The notes: generated by a model not told the origin, from the sequence alone. Counted from the stretch's first letter, positions 1-10,150 are shown. The stretch: DNA of 64,000 nucleotides from Ceratopteris richardii (GCA_020310875.1 CM035407.1:198128997-198192996), one strand, 5' to 3'. A program made the numbers and translations.

Positions 1-3000
1 ATCCAAAAAACTATAAACTTCCTTCCCTGCTACCCTTTCCAAGAGATGGTCAGTGATCGGTAAGGGATAGCTATCCCTTATGGTTGCGGCGTTTACTTTT
101 TTCAAATTGATGCACACTCTTAACTTCCCATTTTTCTTTGGTACAACCACTAAGGGTGACACCCATTCCGTGTGCTCAATTTCATAGATGAATCCAGCAT
201 CCAACAACTTATCTATCTCTTCTTTTATCTTGGCTGAATACACCTCATTATAAGTATAAGGTCTCTGTTTAGAAGGTTTGGCCTCGGATGTCATGGGGAT
301 TCTATGCGCACATATAGATGGATCTACTCCTTTTAAATCCTTATAAGTCCAAGCAAAGACATCCCAGTATTCTCTTATGAGTCGAATTAACTCTTGCTCT
401 TCTTCTGCTGAGACATCCTGTCCTATGAAAGTACATCGTTCTTCTCCTCCTTCCATGGTTACGACTATTTTTTTGGTTTGCTCTTTATTATCATATGCTA
501 TTCCAGGTTGTGCTTCTCTTTTCGGCATTTGAATAGCAATCTTCCTCTCTTCCACTTCATATTTTTTGAAATGAGCTGGTACCTCAAATTGGTCTTGAAG
601 TTTGTTTTCTTCATCCTCTAACTCCCTTTCAATTTCTAATTCTTCTTTTTGTGTGAGTTCCTTATGTTTTTCATTGGCAGCGATATCCATGTTGGTGGTA
701 CTAAGCCCTAGATCCATGGGTTCTGGTTCCATCTCAATGCTCTCGTAGTCCTCCTTCCAGTCTTTCTCAATCATTTCTCCTTCTTCTGCCTCCTGAAGGA
801 CTACCATATACAGACTAACGTCATAACCCTCTTCGTCAATACATTTGTTCATGGTTACTACTTCTTCGTTTACACAGACATCGAGGGTGGCTAAAATTTC
901 CATCCAACCGTGAGGTTCGAATTCTTCGTCTGGAAAAACTTGTGGCATATAAGCCGGATCTTGTACCGATCTCACTATACCTTGTTTCTGCTGCCAACTT
1001 TTTCTTCTCTCTTCTTCCTTTTTTGCAGCTTGGCATATCCATAGATGAGTGTCCTCGTTCATCCAGGATTGGTCGCTAGAACCGGCACTATGAATCGATT
1101 GGTCGTCTTCCTCTTTATGGATTTGATTCCATTGCAGAGGTGGTACATCTTGATATGTGTACATATGTAGGTTGATCCTAGTGGTGACTCCTGCGTGTTG
1201 TAGGTACACTGCATCTTTTCCCCAATCTTGTACGACCTTTAGCTGTCTCATGAATGGCCTTCCCAAGATCATTTCATAATTGCTTGGCCTTTCAAAGTGA
1301 CATATTGCTAAAGTATGTTCGAATTCCACTCCGCATGTAGTGAAGACTACTCGTTCCAACAATCCTAAGGGTCTTTCCGTATGTCCATCTGCCATTTGAA
1401 TTTTCATGCGTGTTGGTCTCAATGCTGGTTTCCCCCATTTCTCCCAAATTTCTTTGGTAGCAATGCCAACACCAGCTCCTGAATCTAGTATGGCTTTGGT
1501 TGTGTAACCCCTATAGGTGATTGGTAGGCATGTATTTCCTTCATCTCCTTCGCTAAAGTCTCCTACTTTATCCACTGGAATTCTCACCGTTTTTACTTCG
1601 TCAGCTACCTCCTTCTTATCCTCCTTGACTTCCCATTGATTGATCAATTTCTCTTTTAAATGTGGTTTTACCTTTAACAGTTCCTCGAATGTTAAGGTAC
1701 ATGGGATTTTCACCTCTCTAAGATGTTGTATGATCTCCGATGTTTGAACTGATGGATTCGTTTCTCGTCTCGTTATTGATGGAATGCGATACAATTCTGA
1801 GTTGTGCTCGTATTCCCCGGTGTAGTTGGGTAGTTCCTTTACATCGTCTTCCACTTCTCTGTCACTTGCATCCATTGGAAAAATCTCTTCTGAATTGAGT
1901 TCAGGTATTGAACCTTCTATTTCGTTTTCTGCTTCTAACTCTTCAAAGGGCGGTTCCATTCCTTCTACCTTTTTCCACTTGTCCTCTTGAACTCGCGCCC
2001 ATAGGTCCTTAGTCCAGTCTCCTTCTATTTCAGGGACTATGGATCCTTCCTTTCTCTCAATACCAATTTCATCATTCAGAGGTCTATTTATGTTAGGCTT
2101 TTCCTGAGTGTTTAGGCACTCTTGAAATTTCTCTTCGCCAATTCGGTTGTTTGGTAAAGGTGATGCGGGTTTTTCTAATGTTTGTTGGGCAACTTCTATC
2201 AGTTTTTTGCAGATTTCCAATCTTTCTTTCTCTAAGTCGCCTCTCGGATACTCTCTCTCATGTTGTTCTATGGTAGGTCCTGCTTTTATTCTCGCCTTGT
2301 ATGCCTGAATCCACATGGCTAATTCTTCAGGCATTGGGTCCGCTAATACTGATCCTACCTCCTTCCTTTTATTCTCCTTTCTATTTTCTTCTTCCACTTG
2401 TGCTTCTTCTGTTGATTTCTGTTTACTCTTTTCCTTTTCCTTCTTTTGCAATAACTTTTTTTCTTTTATCCTGTCTCTCCTTTGCTTCCATCTTTGGGAT
2501 CTTTTACTGGCGATACTTTTTTCTGGTTCTTCGGAGTCTTCTACTCTGTGAGGGATGGGTGCATTTCCCTCTTTGTCACTTTGATTATTTTCTTCGGTTT
2601 TATCAGGGTTCTCTCTAGCCCTTGCTCTTGTTATGGCTTTTAAAGGTATAGTGTACTCTTTGTCGCTCCCTGACGATTCAATCACTTCTATTACGTTGAT
2701 CTGCACATTAGATGTGACTTTGTTTGGGTTCTTAGGACAATCTCTAAAAAGATGTTCCTTTCCACAATCGCTACAGTAACCTTCCCAAATTCGTTGTGGT
2801 GGTGGTGGGTTTGGCAATGTACATTCTCTAATATAGTGGTCACCTCCACATCTGTAGCATGGTCCTCTAGGTACAGGCGGTCTATTCATTGGTCGAGGTG
2901 GCATGGTTGCTCTAGGAGCTGTGTACATTAAGGGTACATAATCTTGCTCGTAATTATATGAACTCTCTGGTGTCTCCATGCCATAAGCATATGGGTCATA

Positions 3001-3321
3001 TTGTTGCCCATATTCCATTATTGAACTCCCATAACCAGGGTATGTTCCTTGACTAGGTTCGTAAAATGAGTCATATGGTTCATCACTAGCCAAAGGTGTG
3101 GCTGGCACTATAGCCCTTTCTAAGTTTTCCTCTGGTTGCACTATCTTAACTGGGACAACGTTCTGAGGGTGGGGCGGTTGTTGTCCTAGCACTGGTTGAG
3201 GTTGTGTATATCCCTGATATGCATATGGTCGTGGTATTGGTGTCTGCGGCTGATATGAGGGATATCTAAAGGCTTCTCCTCCCTGCTGGTTCTGCGGATA
3301 TCCATATGGTCTCACATAAGG
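1..3321 (-). CDS. pol: G1 pol region: zinc knuckles, aspartic protease, start of reverse transcriptase
   Basis: The minus-strand reading frame follows gag directly and stays open to the left window edge. The first part carries two zinc knuckles, CYRCGGDHYIREC and CSDCGKEHLFRDC, at about 2740-2870. A long acidic linker follows, then a retropepsin-like site ILDSGAGVGIATKEIW at about 1450-1500. Near the edge there is a reverse transcriptase N-terminus with VSPLVVVPKKNGKLRVCINL at about 95-165. In this family pol makes the enzymes that mature gag, copy the RNA and integrate the DNA. The RT fingers region is present; the YxDD catalytic box, RNase H and integrase are outside the window. The stretch between knuckles and protease is long and rich in Glu, which suggests a flexible linker. 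Identity as a gypsy pol is secure; lineage is not. Confidence 0.88.
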
Positions 3322-5214
3322 CTAGGTGGGTCTGGTTTGCCTATTGTAAGGGCAGTTCTCTGTGCTATGGTTTGTGTATCTCTGCTCTATACTGCAATAT
3401 TGTAGTGATCCGGGGACAGAGGGTCTATGAGGAGTATAGGCAGGTGGTGGGACTACTCCCCTAGTACACAAATGAGAAGGATGATCTCCTCCGCACTGCA
3501 TACATCTTCTAAGCATAGGCATTCTCATAGGATTGGTGGGATAATTCCTCTGTCCTTGAATATTCAGTTTTTTTGCTAACAAGTCGGCAATTTCCTCTGC
3601 ATTGTTTTTGTGGTTTGATGTGCTACTTGTTGACTCTTCGCTTTTCACACTACCTTGGGGTATTTTCAAGTCTTCTGCAAGGTTATCTTCTAGGTCTATG
3701 CATTCCTTCATACACTCTTGCAAAGTTTGAACTCTCTTTACGTACACTAATGACCTCAAGGTTCCGTTCAACAATCCTTCTAGGAACAAAGATACCATTT
3801 TGTTTTGTGTTGGTCTCTCTTCTACGGGACATCTATCCACATACTGCTTGAATCTCCTTGCTGCCAATCTTACTGACTCAGAAGGGACTTGTTTGAAGCT
3901 GTGGATTAATGACGAAGAATTGTTTTTAATTCCAGATTTAGTAAATTCTTCAATCATTTCTTGATACACCTGATCCATGTTCTGAAAGGTATTTGGATCC
4001 AATGGCTGAAACCAGGCCAAAGCTGTGTCTGACAAGGTAAGGCCAAAAGACTCATATTGAATCATGAAGTCATCTACCTGCTCGGCTCTGACTACTTGTT
4101 TAAATTCTGCTATGTGATTATAGGGTTCACTCGAGCCATCATAATGATTTCTCATGCACTTGGCCACCTTGATCGGTCTTAGTCTCCTTCCTGCCTCAGG
4201 TTGTCTAGGCATTACAGGGTAATTGGGTCTTCCTATTGGTATGCCTGGTCCTCGTACTACCTGTGGTCTGACTGGAGCATGAACTCCTTGTCTTGGGTCA
4301 ATGGCTGGTTGTGGCCGGTAATTAGGATTAGTGGCAGGCATTGCGAATTGTACATGTGGTCTGATGTGGATCTGGGTTCGTTGAGTTTGTTGTGTTTGTC
4401 CTGATTGTTGAATTGAATCATTTTGAGAAGTTCCATGTGGATTCCGAGACGTAGTAGCTTGGTCCCTTGGGGGGAACACTGGAATGTTCTGATATTTCAG
4501 CTCAGCTCTCTCTAATTCTGTGACTGGCCAATATCTTCTGTGATTTTTGTCCAAATATGTGATGATGGTGGAGAATTCAGGATCTTGTAACTCATAGATG
4601 GTAACTGGATTAGGAGCAGCTTCCCATATAGAGGAATGGGCTCTGAGCAGGTGCTCCATTCCGTTGATCAAATACACATCTATCAGAGTATCATCCTGGG
4701 GAACTAAGTCTCCTCTCCAAAGTTTAGTAATTGTTGATCTCCCTCTAGGAGTAGCTACTTGTTCTTCGGCTCCATATCCATTTAAGCTCGAAGCATTATT
4801 TTCCTCACCACGCTCATTAATGATTTCAGGGTGTTCTGTGACCACGTATTGAATGTCTTGTTTGTCCATGTACAGTCCTCCTATGTACTTAACTGCTGGT
4901 CTAGGCACTATGTAGGCCTCTGAAGCCTTCCTTAGTCTGGCCACTGATCTGTTTAGACCATCCAAATAGATAGGGATCTCATTGCGGTTGGTGCTCACAT
5001 ACTCTAAGGAAGTTCTGTATTCGCCCTCAATGATGGACATCTGGCCAATCATGGGCACAGTGTTTTGCATATCCTCGGAAGCCATGGGGATTTCTCCTTC
5101 TGACTCACTGGAGGTCTCAGAATAGTGTGAACGGCTGCTTTGTTCAGCTACACTCCCTACGGAAGAAATTACACTTCTTTGGCTTCCTAGGGTTCTTCCG
5201 GATCTCAGGTTCAT
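3322..5214 (-). CDS. gag: G1 gag: retrotransposon capsid/nucleocapsid protein
   Basis: A 630-residue minus-strand frame starting MNLRSGRTLG. The middle of the protein (about residues 370-520) matches the plant Retrotrans_gag domain: AWFQPLDPNTF, an EEFTKSGIKNNSSSLIHSFK stretch, and RRFKQYVDRCPVEERP. A zinc knuckle CMQCGGDHPSHLC lies near residues 575-590. The region before the capsid domain is long and rich in Pro and Gln. Gag assembles virus-like particles in the cytoplasm and packages element RNA. The start MNLRSGR is also present in the related element G2 at about 60863, which supports this start. The zinc knuckle has three residues rather than four between its second Cys and its His, as do the two knuckles in pol. 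Confidence is high that this is gypsy gag. Confidence 0.9.
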   Translation of the reverse strand: MNLRSGRTLGSQRSVISSVGSVAEQSSRSHYSETSSESEGEIPMASEDMQNTVPMIGQMSIIEGEYRTSLEYVSTNRNEIPIYLDGLNRSVARLRKASEAYIVPRPAVKYIGGLYMDKQDIQYVVTEHPEIINERGEENNASSLNGYGAEEQVATPRGRSTITKLWRGDLVPQDDTLIDVYLINGMEHLLRAHSSIWEAAPNPVTIYELQDPEFSTIITYLDKNHRRYWPVTELERAELKYQNIPVFPPRDQATTSRNPHGTSQNDSIQQSGQTQQTQRTQIHIRPHVQFAMPATNPNYRPQPAIDPRQGVHAPVRPQVVRGPGIPIGRPNYPVMPRQPEAGRRLRPIKVAKCMRNHYDGSSEPYNHIAEFKQVVRAEQVDDFMIQYESFGLTLSDTALAWFQPLDPNTFQNMDQVYQEMIEEFTKSGIKNNSSSLIHSFKQVPSESVRLAARRFKQYVDRCPVEERPTQNKMVSLFLEGLLNGTLRSLVYVKRVQTLQECMKECIDLEDNLAEDLKIPQGSVKSEESTSSTSNHKNNAEEIADLLAKKLNIQGQRNYPTNPMRMPMLRRCMQCGGDHPSHLCTRGVVPPPAYTPHRPSVPGSLQYCSIEQRYTNHSTENCPYNRQTRPT

Positions 5215-5326
5215 TCACTTAAGAGCTCTGATCAAATCTTGTCCTCCTCTAGCCTCTAGAATTATAGGTTATGGCTTAGAAGTCTAGGAAAAACTTAGGC
5301 TGGAAAGTGACTGAAAGAAATTTTCA

Positions 5327-6490
5327 CGTCACGATACTTGACTCTCACGATCTCTGAGGAAACGATCGCTGACTGGCACGATACTTGGACGAAACGATCG
5401 CTGGAAAACGATCTCCGCCCAGGCGATACTTGAAGGACACGATACACGATACCTGAGTTTGACACGATACTCGATACTTGAGTTCAGACGATACACAATA
5501 CACGATACTTTCCCCAAACGATCTTTGACAAAACGATCTCTGGACTCCACGATCTTTGGTCAACACGATACACGATCGACGATACTTGGTTCAAAACGAT
5601 ACGCGATCGCTGGTAAGTATCGCGATCTCTGAGACGCGATACACGATACTTGACCAAAACGATACACGATCTCTGTCTCTACGATACTTGGTCAAACGAT
5701 ACACGATACCTCACAAGTATCGTGATCTTCTAGCCACGATACACGATATTTGGCGCAGACGATACTTGATACACGATACTCGACCAAACGATCGACGATC
5801 TTTGGCAAGTATCGCGATCTCTAGGAAACGATCTTTGGCGGGCGATCGCTGACCACAACGATACACGATACTTGTTAGGTATCGCGATCGCTGGAGACTA
5901 GACGATACCGATACTTGGCCAAACGATATCTCACCGAAACGATACCGATCTTTGACCTCAACGATCGACGATCTTTGGCAAATATCGCGATCTCTGGAAC
6001 ACGATACTTGAGCCAACGATACATGATCTTTGAGCTCAAACGATCTCTGATCGAGACGATACCGATATTTGGGAAATATCGCGATACTCAACCACAGGAG
6101 TTCCACGATACTTGACAAGTATCGCGATACTCGACAGCGGGAGCAAAGACGATACTTGACCCAATTTCAATTTTTTGCAGATGTTTTTTTAGATTTGATG
6201 TTTCCCCCTTGCTCACCTAGTTCTTCTCTCTCACCCTCACTCACTGTATCATTCAACAAACAACTTTTAGCCCCCTGAAAGCCCAAACGATACTCAGCGC
6301 AGATCGGTTTTTGACTGAAAGTGATTTTTCTGAATGATGTAAGAGGATTAGCACCTAGCAGACTCACCTCTGATGCTCTTTCAACACCTTTCTCACTTTC
6401 CCTTGCTTTGTAATGCTCCAGGTCGCCTATATACTCGCCCACGATCTCTGCAAACTCTCACGATACCCGACTGCTCTCTCCACGATACTT
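5327..6490 (-). repeat. G1 leader array of CGATAC/CAAGTATCG repeats
   Basis: Between gag and the primer site lies an irregular tandem array built from ACGATAC, CGATACTTG and CGATC(G/T) units. I count about 60 CGAT words in roughly 850 bases (5327-6150), and a few more units to 6490. The inverted form, aagtatcgcgat, returns at about 5605, 5716, 5807, 5875, 5980, 6083 and 6117, so the transcript could form repeated stem-loops. On the sense (minus) strand the unit reads CAAGTATCGTG. There is no long reading frame with retroelement character. It lies in the 5' untranslated leader of G1 and has a counterpart in G2. Confidence 0.85.
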
Positions 6491-6788
6491 GTTCAACAAG
6501 TGATTTGAAAATGAAAATTTTTTTGGCTTTTATGCTTGGAAATTTCTAGCTATCAAAAAAGGAAATTTTTTGAACAAAACTAAAGCCTACTCCAATGATT
6601 TAGACTACTCTCTGCTCACTCCTACTCTCTTCCCTAATCTATCAACTCACTACACACACTCCAAGAATGAGAAGTAGCAAGTGCGGCTGAAATTGACTTA
6701 CCAAAGAAGAGAAGATTTCCGCTCCTCCACGTTCTTCAATGCAAAAAGCTACTTACCATCACACGAATGCCTCGGTTTGATTCGTCAC

Positions 6789-6806
6789 TCCCCGGCAACG
6801 GCGCCA
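6789..6806 (-). promoter_or_regulatory. G1 primer-binding site for tRNA-Asp
   Basis: The minus strand reads TGGCGCCGTTGCCGGGGA, an 18-base exact complement of the 3' end (with CCA) of plant tRNA-Asp(GTC), as I remember that tRNA. It starts 7 bases inside the inferred LTR edge. It primes minus-strand DNA synthesis in LTR retrotransposons and fixes the element's orientation. Confidence 0.9.
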
Positions 6807-6813
6807 AAAAGTG

Positions 6814-7706
6814 TGTTGACCTAAGCTTCAACTTAGGGACTTGCGGAGAAAGAGACTATACCTCAATCCCCTCACAAGTGCATATAGTGGGGATACACGC
6901 TTTTAATTATCAATCCAAAGAGTATGCAAACCTAGCCGAGTGTATGAAGACATGCAATCACGTGATGGTCAATGCAAATGAGCTACTCAAGAATGAAAAT
7001 GAGGTAATTACTTATCCTAACAAGCTTCAACTGTAGGTCAAGGCGAAACGATACTTGGTGCAGCAGCCGTCAGTATTTTGGACTTTTCTCCCAGCTCAGA
7101 GCTCCAAACATAGCAAATAGCATATGCGTTTCGAAGCTCTCGAGAAGACGCATCCAATGGCAGTGGTTTCGCTCAATTCCGACGCTCCTACTTCAAGTTA
7201 TGACAGAAATACTGAATCGCGAAAATACTTTCCTACGCTTCAGGACTTCCTACACCTCGCACACACCTTTCCTACAGCAAAGAAACACTCTCAAGGATAG
7301 ACAACACTCACAAGCACTCTTTCCAAGCACTACACATGCATACAAGCTCGCGAAGAAGAAGATGAAGAGGGAAGAAGACACAAATTCGAATTTCTGTGCT
7401 CTCTATTCTCACAATGGCAAAAAGTTCTTTACAAAGAGTCACATTTGACTTATATACTAGTGCCCTAAAAATGGTCCTTTCACACAAGTGACCGGCACTT
7501 TATTCACTAAGAGACTAATTTCCTACTATTGTACATGGGTATTCTCTACTTTTCTGTGGGGATGCATCTAGAGGACTCCTCTAGTGCATTTACAAGGGAA
7601 AATATATTACAAGGATGAATATGATACAACAATGTGTAGTCCAAATCGGAAAAATTTTGGGGCCCGTCTTTTTTCTCTGCTTTGTGCGCTCTTTAGCTCT
7701 GCAACA
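6814..7706 (-). repeat. G1 5' LTR
   Basis: The inferred LTR lies just outside the primer site. On the minus strand it begins TGTTGCAGAGC and ends GGTCAACA, giving short inverted ends TGTTG/CAACA and a length of about 893 bases. The outer edge is inferred from the TG/CA ends, since the partner LTR is outside the window. A TATA box lies inside. No target repeat can be tested. Confidence 0.65.
7449..7456 (-). promoter_or_regulatory. TATA box in the G1 LTR
   Basis: The minus strand reads TATATAAG, about 250 bases inside the outer LTR edge. This is the expected place for the U3 core promoter driving genomic RNA. Confidence 0.6.
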
Positions 7707-8216
7707 CTCTCCCCCTCTTCGCTTCTGTCGTCCCTTGACAGAATTTGCTTCACGCACGCGCCCAGTGGTCAGTGTTGTCTGATTCTTGATCTTGCATTAC
7801 GTTTTAGAGGCGCTCTGATTTGTCCTGGTTGCACACGTTGGACCTGGTTGATTTGGTTTGCCACGCACGCCATTAGTGCACATATGCGGATGTAGCTCGT
7901 AAGCCTTGATCTGAAACCTCTGCTACGCAAGAGGTTGAAGCATCCACATAGGTGATACATGTTGGCCCTGATTCCTTCTTCCAGCTGCGTGCTTTTCCTT
8001 GGTGTGTGCGCCCCTGCGGGGCTTCCTGCAGAGATGTATCTTCAAATTTGCCTTTTAGTGAAGCTGTTTCTTGTGTTGTTTCCTTTTTTTCCTCTTTTTA
8101 CTCATCTCGCCCTCGACACACGCGTACGGGTGAGATACCAGTGTGCACCATTGACAGAAAGCATATACAAGGGAGCATTAGCAGCGAATTATGTGGATTA
8201 TTCACAGGAGAAAAAC
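7707..8216. other. Spacer between G1 and the exon-like segment; no gene seen
   Basis: No coding or RNA feature is recognised. The first bases (7707-7720) are a pyrimidine run, purine-rich on the minus strand, resembling a polypurine tract next to the LTR. The segment next to 8216 could be intron if the neighbouring exon is real. Confidence 0.4.
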
Positions 8217-8624
8217 CTATTTGAGTTAAACCATGTGCAGACTGTAAACCTAAGCATGCACACTGTTGTATCAAGTTTGAAAATGATCCTTTGCTTCCAG
8301 CCCTTATCATTGCCATCCTGGAATTGGATGGACATCTATGCCTCAACAATGGTTGGTATTTCCCCAAGAACACGTTGAAATTGACAAATGGTGATCTTCT
8401 AGCACTGATTTCTTCAACTAAGCTAAGAAAATTTTCTTGGTAACCATAGTCAAGGATATCACTATGACATGGATTGATAAAATTTCTTGGAATGAGTTCC
8501 TCTTTTCCTAACACGACTAATTGGATCTGCCTTTCCAAAGTGAGAACTCTCTGAGAAGACAATCTACCATCATCTACAGCAATATGAACATCTTCAAGAG
8601 GTTTTTTATATGTTCTGATTTCAT
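8217..8624 (-). pseudogene. Exon resembling the largest subunit of RNA polymerase IV/V (NRPD1/NRPE1-like)
   Basis: The minus-strand frame contains AGSKGSFSNLIQQCACLGLQ near its end. The SKGS motif followed by a CLGLQ-type sequence is typical of the largest subunit of plant RNA polymerases IV and V, which make and use the RNAs that direct DNA methylation in the nucleus; Pol II and III have a VGQQ-type sequence there. Upstream residues include RRSPFVNFNVFLGKYQPLLRH. A splice acceptor (TTAACAG) fits at 8625 and a donor (ATAG|GTTTTT) at 8217/8216, giving a 408-base exon of 136 codons with no stop. No neighbouring exon is visible: a gypsy LTR starts about 500 bases downstream and TG arrays lie upstream. 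It is either one exon of a gene with very long introns or an isolated gene fragment. Assignment between NRPD1 and NRPE1 is not possible, and the family match rests on motif memory. Confidence 0.55.
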
Positions 8625-8852
8625 CTGTTAAGCACATGTCTTTCAAGCCAACACTGAAGAGCATGTTAGGAACTGAAGAGCAGTTTCAATCCCTTTTTTA
8701 TAGCAAAGACTTGGGACAATTCCCGTATAGCAATCTGTTAACCATTTATTGCCAATAGGACACTGCATTATCTTGCTGTCATGCACAACTACATTGCCTA
8801 AATATGTGTACTCTACATCAGGGGGAAAGGTCATATTTAAGACCTGTATCCC

Positions 8853-9744
8853 TGTGTGAATGCATGTGTATGTGTGTGAATGCATCATTATGTGTGTGTG
8901 TGTATGCATCTATATGTGTGTATGCATGTGTATGTGTGTGAATGTATCATTATGTGTGTATGTGTCTATGTGTGTGTGTATATGTGTGTGCACGTCTATG
9001 TGTAAGTGTGTGTGTCTATGAGTGTGTATCTGTTTATGTGTGTATATGTGTCTATGTGTGTGTTTGTGTCTATGTGTATGCATGTATGCATGCATATGTG
9101 TGTGTATGTGTGTGTATGCTTTATGTATGCATATATATGTGTATGCATTATGTATGTGTATGTATGCATGTGCATTATGTATGCATATGCATTATGTATG
9201 TGTATGTATGCATGTGCATTATATATGCATATGTGTGTATGCATGTATGTATGTATGTATGTATGCATATGCATATGCATTATGTATGCATATGTATGCA
9301 TGTATGTGTATGTGTGTGCATGTCTCTCTATGTGTGTGTGTGTATGCATATATGTGTGTGTATGTGTGTACGTGTCTGTGTATGTGTCTGTGTATGTGTG
9401 TGTGTGTATGTGTGTGTGTATGTGTGTGTGTATGTGTGTGTATGTGTGTATGTTTGTGTCTGTGTATGTGTATATGTGTGTGCATGTGTATGCATTATGT
9501 ATGTGTATGTCTGCATGTGCATTATGTATGCATATGTGTGTGTATGCATATATGTGTGTGTGCATGTATATGTGTGTGTGTATGTATGTATATGTGTGTG
9601 TATGCAACATTATGTGTGTATGTGTGTATATGTGTGTGTATTTGTGTGTGTATGTGTGTGTGTATATGTGTATGTGTGTGTGTGTGTGTCTATGTGTGTA
9701 TATGTGTGTGTATGCATATGTATGTGTGTATAAGTGTGCGCATA
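8853..9744 (+). repeat. TG-rich irregular simple repeat, copy A
   Basis: About 890 bases of TGTGTATG, TGTATGCA and GCATTATG units. Variant units such as gcattatgtatgtgtatg and caacattatg occur in the same order in copy B (15221-16104), so the array predates the duplication. The long open frames of Cys, Met, Val and Tyr (or His, Thr, Ile) are by-products of base composition and are not genes. Confidence 0.9.
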
Positions 9745-9757
9745 CTTGGTTTCTCTT

Positions 9758-9758
<1 letters not shown>

Positions 9759-9799
<41 letters not shown>
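9759..9799 (+). repeat. (CT)n microsatellite
   Basis: An almost pure CT run between the TG array and the CACTA end. It is repeated in copy B. Confidence 0.95.
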
Positions 9800-9802
<3 letters not shown>

Positions 9803-9820
9803 CTCTTGCTCTCATCCAGA

Positions 9821-10150
9821 TCTCGGCACAAATGTGCCGGGAGAAATCGATTTTTTTTTTGAACATTCTAGAGCGTCGCTTATGCGATGCTCTAGAAAGG
9901 AAGACGCATATGCGACGCTATCCAGTTTTCCCACGTTGCACATACCGTCGCTAGCTAGCGAAGCTATTTGTGATGCAAGCATTTAGCATCACATAAGTGA
10001 CGCAAGCATCGCTTATGCAACGTATCCTGCTTAAAAATAAAAAATTTGAAAACACCACCATCGCTTATGCGACGCTAGCATCGCATAAGCGACGGTGCTC
10101 ATTTTTTTTCCAATTTGGGGGCATCGCTATGCCCCCTATTTCTTGTAGTG
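9821..10150 (+). mobile_element. CACTA (En/Spm-type) transposon, 3' terminal fragment, copy A
   Basis: The segment ends TTTCTTGTAGTG, the complement of the classic CACTA terminus CACTACAAGAAA. Inside it are subterminal repeats in both orientations, with core CGCTTATGCGAC (for example near 9870, 9905, 9985, 10010, 10060 and 10080), as is usual at CACTA ends where transposase binds. A hairpin TCTCGGCACA/TGTGCCGGGAGA sits at 9821-9844. No matching 5' end is visible to the left, so this is an end fragment or the partner end has decayed. The same family ends at 16498 and, degraded, at about 63474. Confidence 0.75.

Larger units (their letters stand above)
1..7706 (-). mobile_element. G1: Ty3/gypsy LTR retrotransposon, 5' part, cut by the left window edge
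   Basis: A minus-strand element, in transcription order: 5' LTR (7706-6814), primer site (6806-6789), a leader of about 1.57 kb full of CGATAC repeats, gag (5214-3322), then pol running to position 1. Pol shows extra zinc knuckles, a retropepsin-like motif and the start of reverse transcriptase; RNase H, integrase and the 3' LTR would lie left of the window. The primer site matches the 3' end of plant tRNA-Asp(GTC), which is known from Athila/Tat-type gypsy elements, but I cannot fix the lineage. The visible part looks close to whole, with at most about one break, so it is probably a fairly recent copy. Age cannot be estimated because only one LTR is visible. G2 near the right end is an older relative. 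Confidence 0.88.

Noticed and set aside
2301-2618. Plus-strand hydrophobic frame resembling a membrane protein
   Set aside because: It is antisense to the Glu/Lys-rich linker of G1 pol, whose complement reads as Phe, Leu and Ser.
6789-6806. Fragment of a tRNA-Asp gene
   Set aside because: Only the 18 bases at the tRNA 3' end are present, including the CCA that is not encoded in plant nuclear tRNA genes, and they sit at an LTR edge. It is a primer-binding site.
6814-7706. Host gene in the G1 LTR (small frames at 6767-7036 and 7200-7448)
   Set aside because: They lie within the LTR and primer-site region, have no family character and run antisense to the element.
8098-8664. Reading the Pol IV/V-like frame as one 188-codon gene
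   Set aside because: After the SKGS...CLGLQ part the sequence loses family character just where a good splice donor occurs (8216), and the start lies before a good acceptor. It is better read as one internal exon.
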